The notes under the pieces: model-generated
The model's database searches: none
The model's input: only the letters and a program-made list of their open reading frames with translations
What the model was told of the DNA's origin: nothing
NCBI RefSeq assembly: GCF_000684975.1
Contig: NZ_BAXZ01000006.1
Location: 62,001-126,000 of the forward strand
DNA: 64,000 nt
Source of the DNA: Paraburkholderia acidipaludis NBRC 101816
Lineage (GTDB): Bacteria > Pseudomonadota > Gammaproteobacteria > Burkholderiales > Burkholderiaceae
Direction of reading: 5' to 3'
Made by a program: the position numbers and the translations under genes
Shown: in pieces, positions 17,645 to 26,691 of the stretch
Numbering within the stretch: position 1 is the first letter of the stretch
Layout: the number at the start of each line of letters is the position of its first letter

Positions 17645-20392
17645 ATGAGCCATCAGTCACAGTCCCATTTCAATCACACGCACGCCGGTTCGCTTTCGCT
17701 TAGCCAGGCTAGTGTGGCCGTGCTGCTCGCGTTTGCGGCTGCAGCGGCCCAGGCCGGCGATCTTCCAGATGCCAGTGCGCCGGCTCAGCCGGGTCCGGCA
17801 ATTTCTGTGACCGATGTGCAGAGCGCTCCACTGTCCACGTCCTCCGCTCAGCCTGCAACGAGCGGGAATGCAGTTGCTCAGGCCGCGCCGGGGAATGGCA
17901 TTGCAGGTGCGCCGGCCGGCCAGAATACGCCGGCACCGGCGGCCGCACCCCAGAGCGTCGAGTTCAACACCCAATTCTTTAGCGGCACCGGAGCGGCAAG
18001 CACGGACATCTCCCGCTTCAACAAGGGCAATGCAGCATTGCCGGGCCACTATCGTGCCGCGCTCTATGTGAACGGCATCTGGATCGGTGTAGCCGACGTC
18101 ACGCTGCGCGAGATCGACGGCCAAAAGAACAATGTCCAGCCGGTATTCGACCGTGATCTGCTCGCCCGCGCGGGCGTCGACATCATGCGCCTGCCGGAAG
18201 CGGCGAGCCTGAAGCTCGATGCCGTGGCCAAGGGCGATAGCGCCGTCGTGCTGCCCGAGCTGATTCCTCAAGCGACTGCAACGTTCGATCCGGGCGAGCA
18301 GCGTCTCGACCTGAGCATTCCGCAGGCCGCATTGAGCCGCAACGCACGCGGCTGGGTAGACCCGAAGTACTGGGACGACGGCGTGACGGCGGCGACGCTG
18401 CAGTACAACGCCAACGTTTACCACACGAACGGCAGCGGTTTTTCGAGCACGCAGGGGTACCTGGGTCTCAATGCCGGATTGAACGTGGGCGCCTGGCGCT
18501 TCCGGTATAACGGCAACGTGACGAGCCAGACGGACTCCGGCACGCACGTGCAGAGCATGCAAACGTATCTGCAGCGTTCGTTCACGCCCATCAAGAGCCA
18601 ACTCACGCTGGGCGACTCGTACACGGACGGCGAAGTGTTCGACAGCTTCGGCGTGCGCGGCGTGCAACTGGGCACGGACGACCGCATGTACCCCGAATCG
18701 CAGCGGGGCTATGCGCCGACGGTGCGCGGCATTGCCAACACCAATGCCAAGGTTCAGGTCAAGCAGAACGGCAACATTATTTACGAAACGACCGTTGCAC
18801 CGGGTGCGTTCGAAATCAATGACCTGTATCCCACCGGTTACGGCGGCGACCTGCAGGTTGTCGTGACCGAAGCCGACGGTAGCCAGCACGTTTCCTCGGT
18901 GCCGTATGCGGCGCCGGTGAACGCGCTGCGCGAGGGACGCTGGCGTTACTTCGTGACTGCGGGCGAGTATCGCGATACGAGCATTAACGGCCATCCGTTC
19001 GTGTTCGAAGGGACGTTGCAGCGCGGTCTGAACAACTTCGTCACGCTGTATGGTGGCTTGATCGGCGCCACGGATTACGTCGCGGGCGAGGGCGGGGTTG
19101 CGGTGAATACGCCTCTTGGCGCCTTTGCTGTCGACGTGACCCAGGCGAACACGAATATTCCGCAGATGCCGAGCCGCAGCGGCCAGAGTTTGCGTCTTTC
19201 GTATTCGCGCGTATTTACCCCCACGGATACGGATGTCACGCTGGCCGCCTATCGCTATTCGACCAGCGGCTATCTGAGCCTGGCTGATGCGATGACGCTG
19301 CGCGATTACGCGCAGCGCGGCATTGCTAACACCTACACCGGCATCCAGAAGGGCCGGCTCCAGCTCACGCTGAACCAGACGCTGGGCTCCTGGGGTTCGG
19401 TCTACGCGTCCGGCTATGTCCAGAACTACTGGAACCGGCAGGGCACCGACACGTCGTTCCAGGTCGGCTACAACACCAACATCCGCCGGGTGGGCGTAGG
19501 CGTTTCGGCCTCGCGCGAATACGACACCAGTTCGTCGCGATGGGACAACCGTTTCATGCTCAACCTGAACGTTCCGCTCGACATCGGTTCGACCATTGCC
19601 AACACGTCCACGAGCTATACGCACGACTCGCTCACGAATACGGACCAGATCCAGGAGAGCTTCAGTGGTGCGGCCGGCAAGGACAACCAGATCAACTATG
19701 GCGCCACGGCGGGCTATACCACCGGCGGACAGGGCGCAAGCGTGAACGCCAATGCGGGCTATCTCGCGCCGTTCACCCAGGCACGCGTCAACGCGGGCTA
19801 CGCGAACGGCTATACGCAGGTGGGCGGCGGCATGACGGGCTCGGTAGTCGCCTACGAAGGTGGTGTTGCGCTCACCTCGCAGACCGGCGACACGCTGGCG
19901 GTGATCGAGGCGAAGGATGCGGTAGGCGCACGTGTGGCCAGCGCACCGGGTGTGGTGGTCGATACGCACGGTCATGCCGTGATAGCCGGCATGATGCCGT
20001 ACGAACTGAATGACGCGGAAATCGACACCAAGGGGCTGCCGATGGGTGTCGAACTCAAGAGCACCGAGCAGCACTTCGCGCCAACTGCGGGTGCGGTGGT
20101 GCGCGTGAAGTTCGATACGGAATACCGCGGCCAGGCGGTCATCATGAGCCTGCGTCGCACGAACGGAGACGCCGTGCCGTTCGGTGCCGATGTTCTTGAC
20201 AGCAACGGAAATAGCGTTGGCACGGTGACCCAGGGTAGCCGCGCCATGTTCTTCAGCAAGCAGGCGGCCAACGACCTGACCGTCAAGTGGGGCGAGGGCA
20301 TTGGACAGAGCTGCAAGGTTCACTACGACATGCCGGTAGCCAAGAAGGGCGAGGCGATGACGACCCAGTTTGCTGATGCGAGCTGCCAATAG
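17645..20392 (+). CDS. Fimbrial outer-membrane usher (PapC/FimD-like)
   Basis: 915 residues from ATG 17645. An earlier in-frame start at 17516 lacks a signal peptide at the right place. After a signal peptide ending AAAAAQA, about 60 residues rich in Ala, Pro, Ser and Gln precede the usher N-terminal domain (VEFNTQFFSGTGAASTDISR), an unusual spacer. The 24-strand barrel with its plug follows (YPESQRGYAPTVRGIA, GAFEINDLYPTGYGGDLQVV), and the C-terminal domains end with two cysteines (GQSCKVHYDMP and DASCQ). It forms the assembly pore that accepts chaperone-subunit complexes. Confidence 0.94.
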   Translation: MSHQSQSHFNHTHAGSLSLSQASVAVLLAFAAAAAQAGDLPDASAPAQPGPAISVTDVQSAPLSTSSAQPATSGNAVAQAAPGNGIAGAPAGQNTPAPAAAPQSVEFNTQFFSGTGAASTDISRFNKGNAALPGHYRAALYVNGIWIGVADVTLREIDGQKNNVQPVFDRDLLARAGVDIMRLPEAASLKLDAVAKGDSAVVLPELIPQATATFDPGEQRLDLSIPQAALSRNARGWVDPKYWDDGVTAATLQYNANVYHTNGSGFSSTQGYLGLNAGLNVGAWRFRYNGNVTSQTDSGTHVQSMQTYLQRSFTPIKSQLTLGDSYTDGEVFDSFGVRGVQLGTDDRMYPESQRGYAPTVRGIANTNAKVQVKQNGNIIYETTVAPGAFEINDLYPTGYGGDLQVVVTEADGSQHVSSVPYAAPVNALREGRWRYFVTAGEYRDTSINGHPFVFEGTLQRGLNNFVTLYGGLIGATDYVAGEGGVAVNTPLGAFAVDVTQANTNIPQMPSRSGQSLRLSYSRVFTPTDTDVTLAAYRYSTSGYLSLADAMTLRDYAQRGIANTYTGIQKGRLQLTLNQTLGSWGSVYASGYVQNYWNRQGTDTSFQVGYNTNIRRVGVGVSASREYDTSSSRWDNRFMLNLNVPLDIGSTIANTSTSYTHDSLTNTDQIQESFSGAAGKDNQINYGATAGYTTGGQGASVNANAGYLAPFTQARVNAGYANGYTQVGGGMTGSVVAYEGGVALTSQTGDTLAVIEAKDAVGARVASAPGVVVDTHGHAVIAGMMPYELNDAEIDTKGLPMGVELKSTEQHFAPTAGAVVRVKFDTEYRGQAVIMSLRRTNGDAVPFGADVLDSNGNSVGTVTQGSRAMFFSKQAANDLTVKWGEGIGQSCKVHYDMPVAKKGEAMTTQFADASCQ

Positions 20393-20465
20393 ATGATTTA
20401 CGCACAACTGGAACGTCTTAGGCGTCGCAATCGAACGAAATCACTGAAGAGAGAGCACATTGAGT

Positions 20466-20984
20466 ATGCGCATTTTTAGATTATTTTTGGCCATCCTCGC
20501 CACAATGACAGCGGGATCGGCGTTCGCGGTAGATGGAACCATAAGTCTCTCGGGGACATTTCTGGTGCCGTCTTGCAGTATTGATAGCTCGACGCAGAAT
20601 CAGACCATCAGCTTGGGTAGCGTTCCGATCACGAACTTTACTTCTGTCGGTAGCACCACCAATCCTGCGGCATTTAATTTGAATCTCGTCAGTTGTGCGC
20701 CGGGCACGAACGTCACGATGACCGTGGCGGGTACGATAGATACGGTTCCGAGTGTCCTCCAGAATACGGGCACTGCCACGAAAGTGGGTGTGCAAATCTT
20801 GAGAGCCGGCAGCATGGGTGCTACGACAGGCGCACCGCTTGCTCTCAACAACGCAATCAGTCTAGGTGCAGTCGGTACCGGAAGTACGATGACGATTCCG
20901 TTAGTTGCACAGTTTTACGGTCTCGGTGCGGTTACGGCAGGTACCGTGTCGGCAACAGCAACAGTCAACTTTACGTATAACTAA
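20466..20984 (+). CDS. Minor fimbrial subunit
   Basis: 172 residues from ATG 20466. TTG 20460 is an alternative two codons earlier. GAAGAGAG precedes both. The signal peptide MRIFRLFLAILATMTAGSAFA is clear. The mature pilin fold shows a disulfide pair (VPSCS and LVSCAPG), QNQTISLGSVPITNF, and the terminal strand TVNFTYN. It lies between usher and adhesin, the place usual for tip or adaptor subunits. Lower GC and more rare codons than housekeeping genes support accessory origin. Confidence 0.88.
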   Translation: MRIFRLFLAILATMTAGSAFAVDGTISLSGTFLVPSCSIDSSTQNQTISLGSVPITNFTSVGSTTNPAAFNLNLVSCAPGTNVTMTVAGTIDTVPSVLQNTGTATKVGVQILRAGSMGATTGAPLALNNAISLGAVGTGSTMTIPLVAQFYGLGAVTAGTVSATATVNFTYN

Positions 20985-21097
20985 TTATTTTGCTAATCGA
21001 TGCGGCGTTCGAAAGAAACGGGTCTCGGTGTTCGAATCGGGTAACGCATTTTCGCTCAATGCCGATATTGGGCGTATCTAGCTAACTGAGTTTACCT

Positions 21098-22180
21098 ATG
21101 AATTTCTTCAATGTACATAAATCTAGGTGTTGTAGCTTTCTTTTAGCTATCGCAACGTTTGCGATGGTGCTGGGAGCCAAGGGGGCATGGGCTGCCGCTG
21201 GCAGTTGCTCGGGCAGCGGTGCGTCGTACACCGTCACCATGCCGGCGAGCGTTACTGTACCCAGAGACACAACGGCCCCCACACAGTTGACCGCTTGGGT
21301 GCAAAGTGCTCAGAACACAGCCATCTACAATTGTTCGGGTGGCTCCGCATGGTACGGTATGGCTGTGGCGCCGAACGGCTTGGTTGACTCGGGGGTGACC
21401 TGGAGCAACGGGGGGCAGATGTATCACTTGTATCAAACGTCGGTGAATGGCGTAGGCTTGGCATTAGCTTTTAACGAATACAACGAGAACACCGGCAATT
21501 GGACAGGATATCTTGCAGTTAACCCGAGCGGCGCCACAGGGGCGGGTTGGAGTGGCCCACCTCCTGCTGGCTGGACCGGTGGCGGTTCCAGCGGCGGCAG
21601 TACCAATCACGGTGGTCTGATCCAAGCCGCACTTGTTAGTTACGGGCCAGTGAGCGCGGGCAGTACGAGTGGAGGTCAGGTTTTGAAGGGTGCGGCCTAT
21701 GGTTCGGACGTCGGTATTCTCAGTCTCCCTTACTCGTCTTATTCGATCACGGCTACGGCAATCAACGTAGTCGCGTGTACTACACCGGATGTTACGGTGC
21801 CGCTAGGAACGCACAAGACGACCGAACTGACGGGGGTGAATACAACCACCGCAGCCGTCGGTTTTAACATCGCGCTGAATAACTGTCCGGCTGGGATCAA
21901 TAAAGTTTACTACGAAATTGATAATGCGACATCCATAGCGAATGCGTCGCAATCGGTTGTGGCGTTGGACGGTACATCGACTGCAACAGGTATGGGTGTA
22001 CAAATACTCAATAGTAGTGGCTCGCCGCAGACACTGGGCTCGAAAGTCCAGTATACGGGCTACAACACCTCTGGCGGTAGCTTTAGCATTCCGCTCCAGG
22101 CCCGCTACTACCAGACAGCATCCGCCGTTACACCAGGTACCGCAAATACGTCGCTGACCTTCATCATGACCTACCAGTGA
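21098..22180 (+). CDS. Two-domain fimbrial tip adhesin (FimH-like architecture)
   Basis: 360 residues. After a signal peptide ending GAWA there is an N-terminal domain of about 190 residues with a disulfide pair (GSCSG and YNCSGG), many aromatic residues and a glycine-rich loop (TGGGSSGG). The C-terminal pilin domain (about 225-360) contains VACTTPDVTVPLG, FNIALNNCPAGINKVYYE and the final LTFIMTYQ. A receptor-binding domain joined to a pilin domain is the plan of FimH-type adhesins. The N-terminal domain has no family I can name, so its receptor is unknown. Last gene of the operon. Confidence 0.87.
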   Translation: MNFFNVHKSRCCSFLLAIATFAMVLGAKGAWAAAGSCSGSGASYTVTMPASVTVPRDTTAPTQLTAWVQSAQNTAIYNCSGGSAWYGMAVAPNGLVDSGVTWSNGGQMYHLYQTSVNGVGLALAFNEYNENTGNWTGYLAVNPSGATGAGWSGPPPAGWTGGGSSGGSTNHGGLIQAALVSYGPVSAGSTSGGQVLKGAAYGSDVGILSLPYSSYSITATAINVVACTTPDVTVPLGTHKTTELTGVNTTTAAVGFNIALNNCPAGINKVYYEIDNATSIANASQSVVALDGTSTATGMGVQILNSSGSPQTLGSKVQYTGYNTSGGSFSIPLQARYYQTASAVTPGTANTSLTFIMTYQ

Positions 22181-22308
22181 ACCTTCATTTGAGTGGTGAT
22201 TTGATATGTGACGGTCTTCGTAGATATTTGGGCGGGGTTCCTTGTTATGTGAGTGCTCTTGTGGTGGTTGTAATGGACTCGGATCGCCGCAATTTCGTAC
22301 ATATAGTG

Positions 22309-22338
22309 AAACATCGCGATCTGTGAATCGCGATGTTT
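22309..22338. terminator. Hairpin terminator after the fimbrial operon
   Basis: AAACATCGCGAT (22309-22320) and ATCGCGATGTTT (22327-22338) form a perfect 12-bp stem around CTGTGA, 128 bases after the adhesin stop. The A-rich and T-rich ends suit bidirectional intrinsic termination. Confidence 0.65.
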
Positions 22339-22539
22339 ATGATACCGATATCCCGGGAACGAAAACATAATCAAACGATAGGCGCGTCGTTTCACGATTT
22401 TGCATGTTATTCCGGGTAGTCCACGATGCCGACTCTCCGCGAGGGAACGTTTATCTGGGTCCAAAGCACTGACTATCTGTCCTTCCATTTCGGCGCATTT
22501 TACGGGCTCAGTAAGCGATCTAGGCGTCTTCTTGAGCAG

Positions 22540-22865
22540 ACGCGTCTGGAGTATCGGTAGCCGGCTACAAGATCGCCCCATTCACGGTTGTCGCGGTCTG
22601 TTGTCAGTTGGACCGCAATCCGGGTGCTGCTGCGCTTTTCTCGCAGACCGGTACGGTGCCGTACGGAGCTAGCCAGCAATGCATCTATGGTGTCGGTGCA
22701 CAGTACTATCTACTTCGCGAGTGTGTATCAGCACTCTTCGGTGATCTGTATAACAACGGCCATGGTGTTGGTACGGGAAATGTGGCATCTATCGCGGGTC
22801 TGTTGCCACCGTTCTTCAAGCCCCATCAGATGGCATGACGGCAGGCATGCGTCTGCGCTTCCAAG
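22540..22865 (+). pseudogene. Decayed 3' end of a Burkholderia-type porin gene
   Basis: One frame reads VAGYKIAPFTVVAV, ALFSQTGTVPYGAS and YGVGAQYYL, then a distorted stretch, then ALFGDLYNNGHGVGTGNVA, and stops at PHQMA (22838). A shifted frame continues TAGMRLRF. These match the order of the last strands of trimeric porins, which end in GxRxRF, but no start, no signal peptide and no first two-thirds exist here. The usual stop after the final Phe has also changed to CAA. It is a frameshifted remnant next to other debris, not a functional gene. Confidence 0.6.
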
Positions 22866-22896
22866 CCGCGCGCCGCGGCACAGCCGTTTGTGACGC

Positions 22897-22944
22897 GCCG
22901 TGCCGACCCACCCACCGGTTGTGGGTGGGTCGGCACGGCTTTTT
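22897..22944 (+). terminator. Strong intrinsic terminator (19-bp perfect stem)
   Basis: Arms 22897-22915 and 22921-22939 pair perfectly over 19 bp around the loop CGGTT and are followed by five T. This is the strongest intrinsic terminator in the window. It lies just downstream of the porin remnant and was probably that gene's terminator. Confidence 0.88.
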
Positions 22945-23158
22945 CCGCCTTATTTTTCCCTTTCCAGCGCTGTTGATCGACGCACCGTGGTCTGGGGACA
23001 GACCGTGCCACTCGCGGCTCGCGCGGGGCACGATTTCAATGTTCGCCGAGATGGGACCGGCGAGGATGCGTGAGCGCTAACTCGGCTATCGACTATCGGC
23101 TATCGGCTATCGCCTTTCTTCCATGGAATCGGAGCAGCGGGATGGAACAGGGGACTCC

Positions 23159-23425
23159 ATGAAGGTGTGGGTGGCAGTCAAGTGCGTAATGGATGCGAAC
23201 GTGAAGGTCCGCGTCAAGCCGGATAAGTCCGGCGTCGGCTTGGCAAACGCAAGAATCGTGAAGGCAAAGGAGAAGCCGCAGGAAACGGTTAGACCCGAGA
23301 ATTCAGTGTGGTTGTCACGCTACGTCCGAAGATGTTTAAAGTCCTCGAAGCGCAGCGCAGGCTTGAAGGTGCTGGACGCAAAGACGCTGGTCGAGACGCT
23401 GAAGACCGAAGCTAAGGCGCTGTGA
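23159..23425 (+). pseudogene. Internally deleted etfB (electron transfer flavoprotein beta subunit) remnant
   Basis: The frame starts with MKVWVAVKCVMDANVKVRVK and DKSGVGLAN, which matches the first 30 residues of EtfB. It then jumps straight to VKAKEKPQETVRPE, which belongs about 150 residues later in the family. It ends KRSAGLKVLDAKTLVETLKT, the true EtfB C-terminus. Between the last two blocks the reading frame is displaced: a neighbouring frame gives VVVTLRPKMFKVLEA, equivalent to the VDVTPRLKTLKV segment. So there is one large internal deletion and two compensating shifts. The flavin-binding core is gone and the product cannot work. No etfA lies nearby. Confidence 0.75.
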
Positions 23426-23649
23426 GGGGAGCGGATGGACATGATGCCGCTGTGCCCGAGCTTGCTTCGGCAATGTGAACGGTGGATCAAAGAATCAAGG
23501 TGGCGAATACCCGAGGCGATCTCTATGGACGCTCGGCGTCAGGGAGGTGTAATGTTCCAGCAGCGCAGCGTCGGCGAGCGAAGCGTGGCCGGCGCCGTAG
23601 CTGCCGCGCTTCCTGTCCTTTCGTGGCAACGTAAATGGTACCCGCCTAC

Positions 23650-26487
23650 ATGTCCGATCGTTCGCAACCCTGGTCCGGTGGACTGAATCCCGCCACGCTC
23701 AAACCGCTCGTCAACAGCAAGCTCAGCGTGCCGCGCAGCGGCCGGCGCATGCTGAACCGCGATTCGTTGCTCACCCGCATGCTGGCCGAGCGGCATCGCC
23801 GCGCGTTCGTGCTGCAAAGCCCGGCGGGCTACGGTAAGACGACTGCGCTTGCAACCTGGTGTCGCGCGCTGGCCCCCCTCGGCTACGACGTCGCGTGGCT
23901 CTCTCTCGACACGGACGACGATGACCCGGGCACGTGGCTCGAATACCTGCTCGCGAGCGTGGCGAAAGTCGATGCGGCGATCTCCCGCGAAGCGATGCTG
24001 CTGGACGGCTTCGGCATGGACCAGGACGGCATCGAGCGCACCGTGATCGCACTGGTGCGGGGCGTTGTTCGTCACCGGCGCGAGCTCGTGATCGCATTCG
24101 ACGACCTGCATCACATCACCGACTCCCGCATTCTCCAGGCCCTGCAGTGGCTGCTCGACTACGCGCCGGAAAACCTGCATCTCGCGTTCGCTGCGCGCGG
24201 GCCCGTACCGCTGTCACTCGACCGGCTGCGCGCGCAGCATCTCACGTTCGAACTCAATCTCGGCGACCTGCGGCTTACGCCGGAAGAGGCCGAGCATTTC
24301 CTGAAGGCGCAGCTTGGCGAAATCGAGCCGGCGAGCGCGCGGCGCCTCAACGAACTGGCCGACGGCTGGGTGTCGGGCCTGCAACTCTTTTCGTTGAGTC
24401 TGAAGAAGCGGCGGCGCGCGGCGGCGCCACACGAGGTGGATCTGGCGATACGCGAGCAGGTGCGCGACGCAAGCGCGTTTTCGCTCTACTTCGAACGTGA
24501 AGTGCTCTCGAAGCTCGCACCCGTCGAACTCGATCTCCTCACGCGCGCGGCCGCGTGCGAGCGCTTTTGCGCATCGCTTTGCGTCGCGCTGTGCGCGAAC
24601 GACCAGCTCGAGCGCGCCGGTGCCGCGCAGCTCCTGGAGCGCCTCGAAAACGACAATCTCTTCATCGTGCCGCTGAACCAGAGCGAGCGGGAGAACTGGT
24701 ACCGGCTGCATCCGCTGCTGCGCGAAACCTTGCTCGGACGCTTCGAAAGCTGGAGCGACGGCGCGCGCCGTGAAGTGCATACGTTTGCGTGGCGCTGGTT
24801 TCTGGAACACGGTCATCTGGGCGAGGCCGTGTTTCATACGTTGAAGGCGGGCGAACCCGCGCGCGCCGCCGCGCTGATCGAGCGCTGCGCGCAGACACTC
24901 TGGCAGCGCGGCGAGATGCGCACGCTGGCGTCGCTCGTGCGGCAGCTTCCGCCCGATCAGGTGCAGTCGAGCCCCAGCCTGCGCTCGTGGGTCGCGCGGC
25001 AGCAGCTCTATCACCTTGAATTCGACGCCTGCGCGGCAACGCTGCGGTCGCTCGAAGGCGATCTGCCTGCGCAGGCCGCCGCGGACCGCTTCAGGATCGT
25101 GCTATTGCGCGCGGCGCTCGCGATCGAACGCAACGACGTGGACGGCGCGGTGGCCTTGCTGCCCGCGCTGCTCGCGCCGCCGCCGTCGGTCGAGCCCGTG
25201 GTGAACGCGGGCCTTCGGAACGCGCTGTCGTGGATCTACATCCAGTGCGGCGAATACGCGCGCGCACGCGATCTCCAGACACCGGACACCCCCGTCGCCG
25301 ACATCGACGGCGAGCCTTTGCTCGGCACCGCTTCGGGCACGCTCACCGGACGCTGCCTCATGGGCCTCGCGCATTCGCTGGAAGGCGAAGTCAATCAGGC
25401 CGAGCGCATTTATCGCGCCGTGCTGCGCGAGGCCGAGCGGCGCGGCCGTTCGTGCAACCATGCGGCGAGCGCGGCGGCCGTGCTGCTCGGCGAGCTTCTC
25501 TACGAGCACAACCAGAACGACGCGGCGCGCGAACTGCTGGAAGCGCGCGTCGACGTGGTCGAGCGGCTCGGTATTCCGGACATCGCCGAGCGGGCCATGC
25601 TGGCGCTTTCGGGCGCAAGATGGGTGGCCGGTCATCGTCTCGACGCCTTCGCGCAGCTCGACCGCCTCGAAGACTACGCAACGTCGTTCGGCCTGACTCG
25701 CCTGCTTGGCGCGAGCCTGGCCGCGCAGGCGGTGCGGCGTTTGAGTCTCGGCGAATTTCACGTGGCCGGATCGTGTCTCGAACGCCTGCAGGCACTCGAC
25801 GCGGCTGTACCGCCGCGCGACGGCTCGCGCTTCGACGCACTCGAACTCTCGTGCAGCAGCACCGCGATTCGCCTGCACATGGCGACCGGCGATCACGAAC
25901 GCGCCGCGTTGCTGCTCGATCGCCTGATCGACTATTGCACGGCGTCGGGCCGTATCGATCATGTCGCGCCGCTGCGTTTGCAGCGCGCCGTGGTCGACAT
26001 GAAGTTCGGGCGCCCGGCGGCCGCGCGCGCGAACGTGGTGGAAGCGCTGAGTCTCGGGCACCGGTTCGGTCTGCTGCGCCGGCTGCTCGATGCGGATCCG
26101 TCCGTGCTCGATCTCGTCGATGAGGCAGCGCGGCAAGCGCCGCTCGATCCCGTGCTGGGTTTCTATGTCGAGCGTCTGCGCGCCGCGTTGCCCAAGCCTT
26201 TCGACACCGCCGATAGCGCGAGAGCCGATTCGCGCCGCCGCTCGGCCATGACCGGCTTCAAGGTGTTGAGCGAGCGCGAGCTCGACGTGGTCCGCTTGCT
26301 GGGCGAAGCGCTCAGCACGAAGAAGATTGCGCGCGCGCTCGGCCTGTCGCCCGAAACGGTGAAGTGGCACCTCACGCGCATCTACGGAAAGCTGGGCGTG
26401 AGCGGGCGCGACGAAGCCGTCGAACGCATGCGCGACATGGACTGGGCGGTCGAGCCCGATAACGGCGCACCCGACGCCGGCCGCTAG
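23650..26487 (+). CDS. MalT/AcoK-type ATP-dependent LuxR family transcriptional activator
   Basis: About 945 residues from ATG 23650 (ATG 23635 is possible). The STAND-type NTPase has Walker A SPAGYGKTT (about residue 57) and Walker B LVIAFDDLHH (about 146). A long helical TPR-like sensor region follows (about 350-860). The C-terminal LuxR HTH reads LSERELDVVRLLGEALSTKK and SPETVKWHLTRIYGKLGV. Such regulators (MalT, AlkS, AcoK) bind an inducer and ATP, oligomerise and activate promoters. The porin gene 200 bases downstream is the nearest candidate target, and the acyl-CoA catabolic island follows. The inducer is unknown. Confidence 0.88.
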   Translation: MSDRSQPWSGGLNPATLKPLVNSKLSVPRSGRRMLNRDSLLTRMLAERHRRAFVLQSPAGYGKTTALATWCRALAPLGYDVAWLSLDTDDDDPGTWLEYLLASVAKVDAAISREAMLLDGFGMDQDGIERTVIALVRGVVRHRRELVIAFDDLHHITDSRILQALQWLLDYAPENLHLAFAARGPVPLSLDRLRAQHLTFELNLGDLRLTPEEAEHFLKAQLGEIEPASARRLNELADGWVSGLQLFSLSLKKRRRAAAPHEVDLAIREQVRDASAFSLYFEREVLSKLAPVELDLLTRAAACERFCASLCVALCANDQLERAGAAQLLERLENDNLFIVPLNQSERENWYRLHPLLRETLLGRFESWSDGARREVHTFAWRWFLEHGHLGEAVFHTLKAGEPARAAALIERCAQTLWQRGEMRTLASLVRQLPPDQVQSSPSLRSWVARQQLYHLEFDACAATLRSLEGDLPAQAAADRFRIVLLRAALAIERNDVDGAVALLPALLAPPPSVEPVVNAGLRNALSWIYIQCGEYARARDLQTPDTPVADIDGEPLLGTASGTLTGRCLMGLAHSLEGEVNQAERIYRAVLREAERRGRSCNHAASAAAVLLGELLYEHNQNDAARELLEARVDVVERLGIPDIAERAMLALSGARWVAGHRLDAFAQLDRLEDYATSFGLTRLLGASLAAQAVRRLSLGEFHVAGSCLERLQALDAAVPPRDGSRFDALELSCSSTAIRLHMATGDHERAALLLDRLIDYCTASGRIDHVAPLRLQRAVVDMKFGRPAAARANVVEALSLGHRFGLLRRLLDADPSVLDLVDEAARQAPLDPVLGFYVERLRAALPKPFDTADSARADSRRRSAMTGFKVLSERELDVVRLLGEALSTKKIARALGLSPETVKWHLTRIYGKLGVSGRDEAVERMRDMDWAVEPDNGAPDAGR

Positions 26488-26691
26488 ACACGCAGCCTTT
26501 ACGCACCCCCTATTTTTTGATCGCGCGCAAACTCACCGGGTTATCCCACCCCCCGGATTCGGGTTGCCCGCGCACACGCAACACTCCTCAAGATCGGCAT
26601 ACGGTCGGCCTGACGGCATTCGCCGGCAGGCTCCCGTATTCCGGTCATCCGCATTCGCCGGATGCGGACATCACAAACAGAGGAGACTTGC

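Larger units (their letters stand above)
22181..23158. other. Gene-poor stretch between the fimbrial operon and the etfB remnant
   Basis: Apart from the two hairpins and the porin remnant listed separately, nothing here supports a functional gene. A minus-strand open frame (22171-22581) has no SD and an amino-acid composition typical of chance frames. Near 23083-23115 the heptamer CTATCGG recurs several times in tandem. Confidence 0.5.

Noticed and set aside
17657..20407. A 916-codon open frame antisense to the usher gene
   Set aside because: It is rich in Arg, His and Ala with no domain or signal, and arises from codon bias of the usher on the other strand.
22171..22581. 136-codon minus-strand frame after the fimbrial operon
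   Set aside because: No SD, no recognisable motif, and it runs through the hairpin terminator at 22309-22338.
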